Below, piece by piece: positions 16,204-23,054 of a stretch of DNA of 64,000 nucleotides. Under the pieces are notes generated by a model. That model was not told the DNA's origin and made no database searches. It saw nothing but the letters and a program-made list of their open reading frames with translations. The position numbers and the translations under genes were made by a program. This DNA is from an uncultured Kordia sp. GTDB taxonomy: Bacteria > Bacteroidota > Bacteroidia > Flavobacteriales > Flavobacteriaceae. Where the stretch lies: assembly GCF_947496985.1 (NCBI RefSeq), contig NZ_CANMEZ010000001.1, positions 124,001-188,000 of the forward strand. The letters are read 5' to 3'. Within the stretch, counting starts at the first letter, position 1; the number at the start of each line of letters is the position of its first letter.

Positions 16204-16995
16204 CTATTTTTCTTTTGTGTGGTTAATTAATAAATCGTCTATTTTTACTTTTTTGAATTTTATTTTTGCTTTCTCTACTGCATTGCGATAACCTTCTGAT
16301 TCAAATACTTGCTTTTCAAATTTTACAACATCCATAAAGACGGTAACATCATCAGACCAGTTTTTGATGAAAACATCTCCTGTTTGATTTTTAAAATGAA
16401 ATTTTGAGCTAGCATTAGTTTTTAACGTACCTGATGAAATACCTGAAATATTACCTTCAATAGTAATTCCTGAAGATTTGGAACGTGATTGTAGTATTAA
16501 TGCTTTTTTTGCAATTGTTACAGAAGTCACTAAATAAGTATCGTCCCATAACATTTCCTTTCCTTTAACATTTACTGCATTTTCTATCGCTAGTAAATCA
16601 TTAAGTTCTTTTTTATCACAATCAATAGCTAAAAAGTAAATAGCTCCTTCTGAAGAAAATTCTACATGTATTGTCCCATCAGTTTTGAGTAATTTATCAT
16701 TTTGAAGATTAAAATTACTTTTAGATTTAGTATTGAATTCAACTGCTTTTCTACTTGTAAAGTAATAAGTATCGGGAGCATTAGAGAATATAGGTTTATC
16801 ATGTTTGATTCCGATCTTCTTCAAAGAAGTGATTTTTTTAAATGTTCCCATTGGTCTTGTTTTTCCAAATAGCGTTTTTCCGTATGGGAATTTTATAATA
16901 TCACCTACCTTCACTTGTTCACCAGGAAGACAGACTGCTATTTTACCTAATTCTTTGGCAATTTCTTTTGAATATTTAATTTGTAATTTTGACAT
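16204..16995 (-). CDS. Unknown beta-rich protein at the head of the caspase operon
   Basis: The 263-aa protein is the first gene of the minus-strand operon. It is beta-strand rich throughout, with DIIKFPYGKTLFGKT, DTYYFTSRKAVEFN and GAIYFLAIDCD, and ends in a lysine-rich helix. No signal peptide, TM helix or catalytic motif is visible. Its place beside a caspase-like gene makes it a possible cleaved effector, as bacterial gasdermins are. I do not recognise a gasdermin signature, and length plus neighbourhood alone do not prove it. The start ATG is at 16993-16995. Confidence 0.6.
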   Translation of the reverse strand: MSKLQIKYSKEIAKELGKIAVCLPGEQVKVGDIIKFPYGKTLFGKTRPMGTFKKITSLKKIGIKHDKPIFSNAPDTYYFTSRKAVEFNTKSKSNFNLQNDKLLKTDGTIHVEFSSEGAIYFLAIDCDKKELNDLLAIENAVNVKGKEMLWDDTYLVTSVTIAKKALILQSRSKSSGITIEGNISGISSGTLKTNASSKFHFKNQTGDVFIKNWSDDVTVFMDVVKFEKQVFESEGYRNAVEKAKIKFKKVKIDDLLINHTKEK

Positions 16996-17133
16996 CCTCT
17001 AATTTTTATTAACATCACAAATATTTAATTCTTAATCAACTATTACTATGGTAGTTATAATGATATTTTTATCCTCATAAGTAAGTAGAGCTTCTTATAA
17101 TTATTTTTCCAACTTTGTGTAAAAATTTTAATT

Positions 17134-17667
17134 ATGAAGCATAAAATATTTATTAGTTATCATCATGAAAATGATTTCAATTATCGTAAAAAATATGAAA
17201 AGTTGTTTAGCGAGAAGTTTGATATTCTAGATTCTCTTTCAGTTAAACCTGGAGAGATTAAAGATGTTAGTACAGAAGAATTTAGAAGACAAATTAGAGA
17301 AAAACATTTAAAAGAATCAACGGTTACTGTTGTTTTAATAGGAGAAGATACTTGGCGTAGACATCATGTTGATTATGAAATTTATAATTCTTTAAAGCAA
17401 ACACAGAGTAACTTAAGGTCTGGAGTTTTAGGAATTATTTTACCATCTTATACTACATATAGTCAAAATTTATATGACGAAAAAACAATTCCTAAACGTT
17501 TAGCTCAAAATATTTCTAATGGATATTTGGACATAAAGTTTTGGCATGGAAATCCTGAAATTAATCAACAGTGGATTCTTAAAGCTTTTCAAAAAAGAAA
17601 GAAAATAACGCCAAACAATTCTATGCCGCTAATGAAACGAAATTGGAAAGGTGATAAATGGCAATAA
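17134..17667 (+). CDS. ThsB-like / MTH538-type TIR-like protein
   Basis: The 177-aa protein starts KIFISYHHENDFNYRKKY and continues with IREKHLKESTVTVVLIGEDTW and HVDYEIYNSL. This is the DUF1863/MTH538 TIR-like family that includes Thoeris ThsB. ThsB proteins make a cyclic ADP-ribose signal for a ThsA effector, and no ThsA is visible in this window. The gene is divergent from the caspase operon (138-bp shared upstream region) and converges on the response-regulator gene. It may be an independent sensor or a third TIR arm of the island. Confidence 0.82.
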   Translation: MKHKIFISYHHENDFNYRKKYEKLFSEKFDILDSLSVKPGEIKDVSTEEFRRQIREKHLKESTVTVVLIGEDTWRRHHVDYEIYNSLKQTQSNLRSGVLGIILPSYTTYSQNLYDEKTIPKRLAQNISNGYLDIKFWHGNPEINQQWILKAFQKRKKITPNNSMPLMKRNWKGDKWQ

Positions 17668-17676
17668 AATTATTTG

Positions 17677-18303
17677 TTAATCATAACCATTTTCTCTAGC
17701 GTATATAATAAGTTTTTTAGAATTTTTAACACCTGTTTTTTCGATAATATTTTTACGATGCGAGTTTATAGTTGATTCTGCTCTACTCAACTTTTCAGCA
17801 ATTTCCGGAGATGATAAACCACTTGCGATAAGTTTTAACACTTCTTTTTCACGCTGCGTCAATCGTATTTCTCCATGGACATTTTTTGATCTGAGCCCTG
17901 CTACTAAAGCATTTTTAACGTCATCTCCTAAATATTCACCTTCATCATATATAGTTTTTATTGCAGTAACAAGTTCTTCTTTACCTTTATTTTTTAAAAT
18001 ATATCCATGTGCTCCAACCTCTAAGACTCTTCTAATGAATTTAACGTCTTTATACATAGTTAAAATAAGTATTTTGACATTTGGAAACTCACTACGAATG
18101 TAATTTGTCAACTCTACTCCATCCATTTTAGGCATATTTATATCTAAAACTGCTACATCCACATGATTATTTTCAAGCAATGGTATCACATCTTTTCCAT
18201 TATTTGCTTGTCCTATGACAGTAATACCGTCTTCTTCTTGAATTAATGATACTAAACCTTCTACGACAATTTCATGATCGTCTGCTATTATTATTTTTAT
18301 CAT
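17677..18303 (-). CDS. NarL/LuxR-family response regulator
   Basis: The 208-aa protein has a receiver domain with IIADDHEIV, phosphoacceptor D54 in AVLDINMPKMDG and K106-region conservation. The C-terminal LuxR HTH follows (LTQREKEVLKLIASGLSSPEIAEKL, split by family spacing). It should bind DNA when phosphorylated by the kinase encoded 2 bp upstream. Targets are not visible; nothing in the sequence ties it specifically to the island or to the tRNA array. It converges on the ThsB-like gene with 9 bp between stops. Confidence 0.93.
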   Translation of the reverse strand: MIKIIIADDHEIVVEGLVSLIQEEDGITVIGQANNGKDVIPLLENNHVDVAVLDINMPKMDGVELTNYIRSEFPNVKILILTMYKDVKFIRRVLEVGAHGYILKNKGKEELVTAIKTIYDEGEYLGDDVKNALVAGLRSKNVHGEIRLTQREKEVLKLIASGLSSPEIAEKLSRAESTINSHRKNIIEKTGVKNSKKLIIYARENGYD

Positions 18304-18305
18304 AT

Positions 18306-20402
18306 TTATATCTCTTTTATTGGAATATCTATTGAAATACTTGTTCCTTTTCCTATCATTGAATCTACATGCAATTCTCCTTCTAAAGATTCTACTCTTG
18401 AGGCTACATTAATCAATCCTATGCCTCTATTTCGTTCATCTTTAGTATCGAATCCAATTCCATCATCTTCTACAGAAACATTCAAATTATCTTCTCTACT
18501 TATTAACTGTATAGTAATATTTTTTGCCTTTGCATATTTCAAGGTATTGCTAATTAATTCTTGAATGATTCTATAAATGGTGATCTCAACATCATTATCC
18601 AAACGATTATCTAATCCGTGTGCTATAAACTCAACTTCTACCTGATTGGTTTCCTCCAAAGTTTCTTTTAAATCTTCTAAAGCAGCTACAAGACCAAATT
18701 TAGTAAGTACTCCTGAAGCCATATCATGTGATATTTTTCGAACTTCATCACAAGCATTATCTAGTAACTGATTTGCCTTTTCATATTGCTTTATGTTAGA
18801 GATTTTCAGGGTTTCTATATTTTCTTCAACTGATTTGAAATGTATTTTTACCATTGATAAAATACTTCCCAATCTATCATGTAAATCTCTTGCAATTCGT
18901 TGCCGTTCTCCTTCTTGTCCTTCTATCATTGCATTAATAGATTTCATTTCTTGATTTTTTAATAACTCAGATACTTTTTGTTTTTCAATTATCGCCAAAT
19001 CGGCTTTACGTTTTTGCTTGCTGCCTCTAATAATTGCCATCAAAAGTAATATGAGTAAAAAAAGACCTATGGAAAGTGCATAATTTTTAATTTTAGAGTT
19101 ATCTAATTCTTTTTGGGTTATTATTTTATCTTTCGCCAACGCATTTAATTCCATTTGCTCTTCTTCTAAACTCGCTTTCATCACAATAGCATTTTTCGTT
19201 TTAGTAAACATACTATCTTTTAGTTGTATATATTTTGAATTAAATTTTAATGCCTTATCATATTTCTTTAATCGTGTATAACTTAGTGCTAAATTTATAT
19301 TAGCTTCTAACTGAGTGTTTTTATTATTTGACTGTTCAGCAAAGTCTAAAGATTTTAAATAATAGTCAATGGCTTTTTGATACAAATTTTTCTTAAACTC
19401 AACATTTCCTAGATTACAATAGATTTCGGAAGTATAATCATTCAACTTATATTTTTTAATTATACTCAGGCTTTTCTGATAATACGATAAAGCTTCGTCT
19501 AGTTCGTTATTTATATAGAATAAAGCCCCCATAGTATTGTATATAGGAACATTCTTTTTTTCAAAACCTAACTTTTCATTTAATAATATAGACTTCTTAT
19601 TATACTCAGATGACAATGCTAGTTTATTCATTTTAAAATAAGCCATTCCTAAGTTAGCATAAACATTAGATAGTTCATAAACTTGGTCCGTTTTTTCTAA
19701 TATTAACTTACTTTCGTTTAAATATTCAAGAGCAGATGAATACATTTCAAGTTCAATATAAAGTCCGCCAATGTTAGACAATGTGTAAGCAGTTAATTGT
19801 TTATCTCCTAATTCTCTTCTAATTTTCAAGACTTCAAAATAATACGCTATTGCTTTTTTATAATTCTCACTTCTATCATGCAATACTCCAATATTATTAT
19901 TAATAGATGCTACTAAGGGTTGTAATTCTAGTGATTTAAAATGTTCTAATGCCTTCAAATAGTACGATATCCCTTTTTCAATATTATTTTGAAGTGTATA
20001 AATTCTTCCTAATTGATTTTGAGCTCTTCCAATTCCATATATATGCTCAATCTTTAATTCAACATCTAATGCTTCTAAAATAATGGCTTCTGCTTCTTTA
20101 AGTTTATTTTGATTTGTGTAGATTGTTCCTATCCTAATCTTACTTGTTGCATTGCCTTTCCAATTTGATATTTGTTTACTTATATTTTCTGCTTTCGTAG
20201 CATATTCCAATGCTTTATCCTCATTAATTTTAGTAAATTCCCATGCCAAATCATTTAATGTGTTTACTTTTAAGGAGTCATTTTTTTGATTAGTTTGCAA
20301 TGTTAAAAGTAAATCATTAATTATTTTATTTTGCCCTATTGTAGTATTCATAAAGAAAAGAAAACACACAAATAGAAATTTTAATTTAGAAGTTAAATAC
20401 AT
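18306..20402 (-). CDS. TPR-containing sensor histidine kinase (HisKA_3 type)
   Basis: The start at 20402 gives a clean signal peptide (MYLTSKLKFLFVCFLFFMN); an in-frame ATG at 20447 would add 15 residues. The periplasmic part has about eight TPR units (GNATSKIRIG, YALKALEHF-type helices, QKAIDYYLKSL). One TM helix (IGLFLLILLLMAI) follows, then a dimerisation helix with the phosphorylated His in RIARDLHDRLGS. The ATPase domain has the N-box ELISNTLKYAK and the G-box DDGIGFD. It pairs with the response regulator 2 bp downstream. The signal sensed by the TPR domain is unknown. Confidence 0.9.
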   Translation of the reverse strand: MYLTSKLKFLFVCFLFFMNTTIGQNKIINDLLLTLQTNQKNDSLKVNTLNDLAWEFTKINEDKALEYATKAENISKQISNWKGNATSKIRIGTIYTNQNKLKEAEAIILEALDVELKIEHIYGIGRAQNQLGRIYTLQNNIEKGISYYLKALEHFKSLELQPLVASINNNIGVLHDRSENYKKAIAYYFEVLKIRRELGDKQLTAYTLSNIGGLYIELEMYSSALEYLNESKLILEKTDQVYELSNVYANLGMAYFKMNKLALSSEYNKKSILLNEKLGFEKKNVPIYNTMGALFYINNELDEALSYYQKSLSIIKKYKLNDYTSEIYCNLGNVEFKKNLYQKAIDYYLKSLDFAEQSNNKNTQLEANINLALSYTRLKKYDKALKFNSKYIQLKDSMFTKTKNAIVMKASLEEEQMELNALAKDKIITQKELDNSKIKNYALSIGLFLLILLLMAIIRGSKQKRKADLAIIEKQKVSELLKNQEMKSINAMIEGQEGERQRIARDLHDRLGSILSMVKIHFKSVEENIETLKISNIKQYEKANQLLDNACDEVRKISHDMASGVLTKFGLVAALEDLKETLEETNQVEVEFIAHGLDNRLDNDVEITIYRIIQELISNTLKYAKAKNITIQLISREDNLNVSVEDDGIGFDTKDERNRGIGLINVASRVESLEGELHVDSMIGKGTSISIDIPIKEI

Positions 20403-20498
20403 TGAATAAATAGATAAATGTTTAATAAATAATGCTTTACATTTCATAAAGATAGTAAAGCATTAAGATATACTCTATAACAAAAGTAAGAATTAACT

Positions 20499-20753
20499 TT
20501 ATTTTTTCGGATTTTCTTCATCTTCATCTCCAGGTCTTATATCTACTACTGTCTTTACTGGCCTTACTACTGGTTTAGGATTTGTAGTTGACGATCCGGT
20601 GCTTGCGTCTGTTCCTGATTGCCCACTACTTGTATTTGTTGTTGTTGTTGTTCCAGATTGTCCATTAGTAGAATCTGTTTCCGATTGTCCATTCTTAGTG
20701 TTAGTTAATTCAGTACTTTCTGTTCCTTTAGATTTCTGAATAGAATTTTTCAT
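20499..20753 (-). CDS. Small Ser/Thr/Gly-rich low-complexity protein
   Basis: The 84-aa product is dominated by imperfect repeats of NGQS-[EG]-T and TNTSSGQSGTDASTG, followed by a short conserved-looking tail (VVRPVKTVVDIRPGDEDEE). No signal peptide or TM is evident. Composition is unlike its neighbours. It may be an unmodified or modified peptide substrate, but no enzyme is adjacent. It lies just left of the tRNA array, and a link is untested. The coding call rests on the clean ATG, an uninterrupted frame and third-position bias by eye. Confidence 0.5.
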   Translation of the reverse strand: MKNSIQKSKGTESTELTNTKNGQSETDSTNGQSGTTTTTNTSSGQSGTDASTGSSTTNPKPVVRPVKTVVDIRPGDEDEENPKK

Positions 20754-20968
20754 AAATTAGGGTTTATGGATTAATAAAGAGCAAATATCAAACTATCTAA
20801 AACACGAGAAACCACTACTAATAATGGTTATTTATAGTAACTTATTAGTATTTTTTTACTTTAAGCCTATTAGTAGGTTTTATAATTATCTTATTTTGAC
20901 ATTGATAGTATCAACTCCAAATCCTCCTCCAAAAAGTTCGAACTCCTTCTCTCCGACTCCACTAACAT
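20754..20968. other. AT-rich spacer left of the tRNA array
   Basis: No reading frame or RNA fold of note is visible. The stretch has repeated ATTAGTA and TTATTAG words (20817-20880) that could pair imperfectly. The promoter for the tRNA array should lie here, but I see no exact TAnnTTTG element. Confidence 0.4.
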
Positions 20969-21041
20969 ATAGCTATGGTGTAATTGGATAGCACCAGAGA
21001 TTTCTAATCTCTTAGTCTAAGTTCGAGTCTTAGTAGCTATA
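20969..21041 (+). tRNA. tRNA-Arg(TCT)
   Basis: A full cloverleaf: 7-bp acceptor 20969-20975/21034-21040, D stem gtgt/gcac, anticodon stem agaga/tctct, loop tttctaa with anticodon TCT at 21003-21005, T stem ctaag/cttag with loop ttcgagt, and discriminator A at 21041. CCA is not encoded (next bases caa). The variable region is short (4 nt). Confidence 0.88.
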
Positions 21042-21046
21042 CAAAT

Positions 21047-21118
21047 AGTATCGTGACTCAACGGTAGAGTGCTCGACTGTCTCTCGAGAAGTTGCGGGTT
21101 CGAATCCCGTCGGTACTG
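21047..21118 (+). tRNA. tRNA-Asp(GTC)
   Basis: The acceptor agtatcg/cggtact has one T-G wobble. D stem actc/gagt, anticodon stem ctcga/tcgag, loop ctgtctc with anticodon GTC (21079-21081), and T loop ttcgaat. Discriminator G at 21118 matches Asp identity. CCA is not encoded. It begins 5 nt after the previous tRNA. Confidence 0.9.
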
Positions 21119-21123
21119 CAAAA

Positions 21124-21196
21124 CTGAGAATAGAACAATTGGCTGTTTACCTGTTTTGGATACAGGAGGATGTAGGTTCGAATCCTGCTTCTCAGA
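21124..21196 (+). tRNA. tRNA-Pro(TGG)
   Basis: Perfect acceptor ctgagaa/ttctcag, D stem gaac/gttt with wobble, anticodon stem cctgt/acagg, anticodon TGG (21157-21159) and T loop ttcgaat. Discriminator A. Its last 15 bases plus downstream spacer are duplicated at 21262-21283. Confidence 0.88.
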
Positions 21197-21261
21197 CGAA
21201 AAAATCAAAATCAAGTATGCTTGAATTTGGTTTGCAATGAGACGTTGCAGGAACACTTTGT

Positions 21262-21283
21262 GAATCCTGCTTCTCAGACGAAA
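21262..21283 (+). pseudogene. Duplicated 3' fragment of tRNA-Pro
   Basis: Twenty-two bases are identical to 21180-21201: the T-stem 3' side, acceptor 3' strand and spacer of tRNA-Pro. The upstream sequence has gcagga/tcctgc pairing but no matching 5' acceptor (ctgagaa) or anticodon arm, so this is a broken copy. The inserted segment 21202-21261 is otherwise unassigned. Confidence 0.75.
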
Positions 21284-21293
21284 TAATTAAAAT

Positions 21294-21365
21294 GCTCCGT
21301 TGGTCAAACGGCGAAGACGCTACACTTTCTATGTAGAGTTAGGGGTTCGATTCCCCTACGGAGTA
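21294..21365 (+). tRNA. tRNA-Glu(TTC)
   Basis: Acceptor gctccgt/acggagt (terminal G-T wobble), a 3-bp D stem gtc/gac, anticodon stem ctaca/tgtag, anticodon TTC (21327-21329), T stem agggg/cccct and loop ttcgatt. Discriminator A; CCA is not encoded. Confidence 0.88.
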
Positions 21366-21371
21366 CAAAAC

Positions 21372-21454
21372 ACCTGTGTGATGGAACTGGTATACAAAAC
21401 AGTCTTAAACGCTGTTGTGCGAAGCACATGTGGGTTCGAATCCCACCGCAGGTA
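21372..21454 (+). tRNA. tRNA-Leu(TAA), class II
   Basis: Acceptor acctgtg/cgcaggt, anticodon stem acagt/gctgt, loop cttaaac with anticodon TAA (21406-21408), a long variable arm tgtgc/gcaca as expected for Leu, and T stem tgggttcgaatccca. Discriminator A. This is the only class II member of the array. Confidence 0.9.
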
Positions 21455-21460
21455 CAAAAT

Positions 21461-21534
21461 GCAGAGATGATGTAACTGGCAAACATACCTGACTTAGACC
21501 CAGGTTCCTGAGAGTTCGAATCTCTCTCTCTGTA
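21461..21534 (+). tRNA. tRNA with Leu anticodon (TAG) on a class I body
   Basis: Acceptor gcagaga/tctctgt, D stem atgt/acat, T stem gagag/ctctc with loop ttcgaat. The anticodon stem is cctg/cagg plus an A-C mismatch at 31-39, and the loop cttagac gives anticodon TAG (21495-21497), which reads CUA. The variable region is only 5 nt, unlike normal class II tRNA-Leu. Charging identity is therefore uncertain. Confidence 0.75.
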
Positions 21535-21561
21535 CAAACGCAATCTTGAAAGGAGTGCAAC

Positions 21562-21633
21562 AAGTTTATGGTGTAATGGATAGCACATTGGTTTACGAAG
21601 CCAAGAGTATAGGTTCGAATCCTATTAGACTTA
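21562..21633 (+). tRNA. tRNA-Arg(ACG)
   Basis: Acceptor aagttta/tagactt, D stem gtgt/gcac, anticodon stem ttggt/gccaa with a closing T-G, loop ttacgaa with anticodon ACG (21595-21597), and T loop ttcgaat. This is the second Arg tRNA of the array. A 27-nt spacer precedes it, longer than the usual 4-8 nt. Confidence 0.87.
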
Positions 21634-21638
21634 CAAAT

Positions 21639-21709
21639 TGACTCATGTTGTAATGGCAGCAGGCGAGACTTTGACTCTCGAGGTAAAGGTTCGAATCCTT
21701 TTGGGTCTA
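21639..21709 (+). tRNA. tRNA-Gln(TTG)
   Basis: Anticodon stem cgaga/tctcg, loop ctttgac with anticodon TTG (21671-21673), T loop ttcgaat. The acceptor pairs at positions 2-7 and has a T-T mismatch at 1-72; a weak first pair is typical of Gln tRNAs. Length is 71 nt. Confidence 0.85.
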
Positions 21710-21713
21710 CTAT

Positions 21714-21786
21714 AGCGATATAGCTTAATTGGTAAAGCACTGGTCTCATAAGCCAGAAGTTGAAAGTTCAAATCTTTCTATCGCCA
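21714..21786 (+). tRNA. tRNA with CAT anticodon (Met elongator or Ile2)
   Basis: Anticodon stem ctggt/gccag, loop ctcataa with anticodon CAT (21747-21749), D stem gctt/aagc, T stem gaaag/ctttc with loop ttcaaat. The first acceptor pair is A-C mismatched. The anticodon stem lacks the GGG/CCC of initiators, so it is not fMet. Lysidine-modified Ile2 cannot be excluded. Confidence 0.85.
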
Positions 21787-21794
21787 CTAAAAAT

Positions 21795-21867
21795 AGTGAT
21801 ATAGCTTAACTGGTAAAGCGTCAATCTGATAAGTTGGCAGATGAAAGTTCAAATCTTTCTATCACTA
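21795..21867 (+). tRNA. tRNA-Ile(GAT)
   Basis: Perfect acceptor agtgata/tatcact, anticodon stem tcaat/gttgg with wobble ends, loop ctgataa with anticodon GAT (21828-21830), and T loop ttcaaat. The D and T arms are almost identical to the preceding CAT tRNA, which suggests duplication inside the array. Confidence 0.88.
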
Positions 21868-21874
21868 CAAAAAT

Positions 21875-21947
21875 GGTGTCTTTAGTTTATTTGGTAAAAC
21901 GCCTCACTGTGAATGAGAAGAACAGGGTTCGAATCCCGAAGTCACCC
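21875..21947 (+). tRNA. tRNA-His(GTG), degenerate
   Basis: The loop ctgtgaa gives anticodon GTG (21909-21911), and the discriminator is C, both as for His. The acceptor has one T-T mismatch, the anticodon stem one C-A mismatch, and the T stem only three clean pairs. The encoded G(-1) needed by bacterial HisRS is not evident (T at 21874). Confidence 0.75.
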
Positions 21948-21951
21948 AAAA

Positions 21952-22024
21952 GGAATAATAGCAGAGTTGGTCAATGCGCTGGATTGAAGTCCCAGAGATA
22001 TAGGTTCGAGTCCTATTTATTCCA
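21952..22024 (+). tRNA. tRNA-Phe(GAA)
   Basis: Perfect acceptor ggaataa/ttattcc, anticodon stem ctgg/ccag plus one A-C mismatch, loop ttgaagt with anticodon GAA (21986-21988), and T stem ataggttcgagtcctat. Discriminator A; CCA is not encoded. Confidence 0.87.
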
Positions 22025-22031
22025 CAAAAAG

Positions 22032-22105
22032 AATGTAGTTTAAAATTTAAAACAGTGAGTGTATATCTCAAAGATGCAAGTAAAGACCTTGCCTTTCTTA
22101 CATTA
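22032..22105 (+). other. Degenerate tRNA-like unit at the end of the array
   Basis: The acceptor-like strands aatgtag/ttacatt, an anticodon-like stem tgag/ctca with loop tgtatat, and a T-like stem gcaag/cttgc can form. The T loop is taaagac rather than TTCNANN, position 33 is not T, and five extra bases separate the T arm from the acceptor. It follows the Phe tRNA by 7 nt, as array members do. It may be a decayed tRNA or a tRNA mimic. Confidence 0.45.
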
Positions 22106-22130
22106 ATAATTAACATAAAAACAAACAGTC

Positions 22131-22445
22131 ATGAGACAAGATGTATTACAAAGATTCTTCTATAGAACTGAAGATTCAGGAAGATTCCTCGTGACTTCAA
22201 AAAGAACAGGAGTCACCTATTTTGTAGAACCGATAGATTCTGGGAAACCAGCTATTTTATGGGGAGATGTAGACCCAGTTACAAAGAAACTAACTGGAGA
22301 TTATGGAAATAAACGAAGAGGCGCCGTTTTGGCTGAGCAATCTTTAATTACTGAAGAGAATGGCTTCAAAAACATTTCCACATTCAAAGGAAGTCCTTTG
22401 GGTGAAATTGATCGTAGAGATCGATTGTATGAAGAAAAAATATAA
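22131..22445 (+). CDS. Small conserved-looking protein of unknown function downstream of the tRNA array
   Basis: The 104-aa protein begins MRQDVLQRFFYRTEDSGRF and contains a Gly-Asp-rich middle (WGDVDPVTKKLTGDYGNK) and a charged C-terminus. No TM, signal or known motif is visible. The ATG is 25 bp after the last tRNA-like unit, so it may share a transcript with the array. A strong hairpin terminator follows at 22474-22518. The compact size and position next to a tRNA array recall phage or mobile-element genes, but there is no direct proof. Confidence 0.65.
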   Translation: MRQDVLQRFFYRTEDSGRFLVTSKRTGVTYFVEPIDSGKPAILWGDVDPVTKKLTGDYGNKRRGAVLAEQSLITEENGFKNISTFKGSPLGEIDRRDRLYEEKI

Positions 22446-22473
22446 CAATACATAATCACTATGTTTTTAATCC

Positions 22474-22518
22474 AGTCCTAGGACTGTTCAACCAAAACAG
22501 TTACTAGGACTATTTTTT
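22474..22518 (+). terminator. Rho-independent terminator after the 104-aa gene
   Basis: Arms agtcctag (22474-22481) with ctaggact (22504-22511) and actgtt with aacagt inside, followed by tttttt. It would end the tRNA array and 104-aa gene transcript. Confidence 0.85.
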
Positions 22519-22535
22519 ATATTTATCAAATAAAA

Positions 22536-22979
22536 ATGCTACGCTTATTAAAAAAAGGAATAGAATTCTTCGTGCGTTTTTTTAAGGGAGAACCGCAAAA
22601 AGCTGAAAATACAGTACTAGAAATTCAACAAGATGTCATATTAGATATCATGGACAGACTTTCTGATTTTGAGCATAAAAAAAGGTTCTTAAAACATACT
22701 TCTTTGCATTTATTAGCGAAGAAACTTCAAACAAATCCTAAGTATCTATCTAAAATCATTAATATTCATTATGAGAAAAATTTTAGTTCGTATATCAATG
22801 ATTTACGCATAAAATATCTCCTCAAAGAATTGCAAAAAGATAGTTTACTCAAAACATATACTGTAAAAAAATTAGCAAAAGAGTTAGGTTTCAATAATAC
22901 AGAAGTTTTCTCTAAAGCTTTCAAAAAACATACTGGTGTAAATCCTTCAAACTACTTAAACAGTTTGAAACATTCTTAA
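22536..22979 (+). CDS. AraC-type helix-turn-helix protein
   Basis: The 147-aa protein has a C-terminal AraC DNA-binding domain (about 45-145): HLLAKKLQTNPKYLSKIIN for the first HTH and VKKLAKELGFNNTEVFSKAF plus HTGVNPSNYL for the second. The short N-terminal part (1-40) is amphipathic and basic, with no ligand domain. It stands alone between two terminators and may regulate the adjacent RiPP locus (23343 on) or the array; the sequence does not show which. Confidence 0.85.
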   Translation: MLRLLKKGIEFFVRFFKGEPQKAENTVLEIQQDVILDIMDRLSDFEHKKRFLKHTSLHLLAKKLQTNPKYLSKIINIHYEKNFSSYINDLRIKYLLKELQKDSLLKTYTVKKLAKELGFNNTEVFSKAFKKHTGVNPSNYLNSLKHS

Positions 22980-23006
22980 TAAACACATAATTTCTCTAGA
23001 TTTCCT

Positions 23007-23054
23007 AAGTTCCTACATCTAATTAAATATAGATGCAGGAACTTTTCTTTTTTT
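23007..23054 (+). terminator. Rho-independent terminator after the AraC-type gene
   Basis: Arms aagttcct (23007-23014) with aggaactt (23037-23044), extended by catct/agatg, followed by a T-rich tail at 23045-23054. Confidence 0.85.

Noticed and set aside
16204-16995. Naming the 263-aa protein a bacterial gasdermin
   Set aside because: Only length and caspase neighbourhood support it; I see no diagnostic gasdermin sequence feature.
21017-22116. Several minus- and plus-strand reading frames of 69-114 codons across the tRNA array
   Set aside because: They translate T-arm sequence (GFEP-like and SNP-like words) and overlap well-folded tRNAs; they are artefacts of tRNA repetition.
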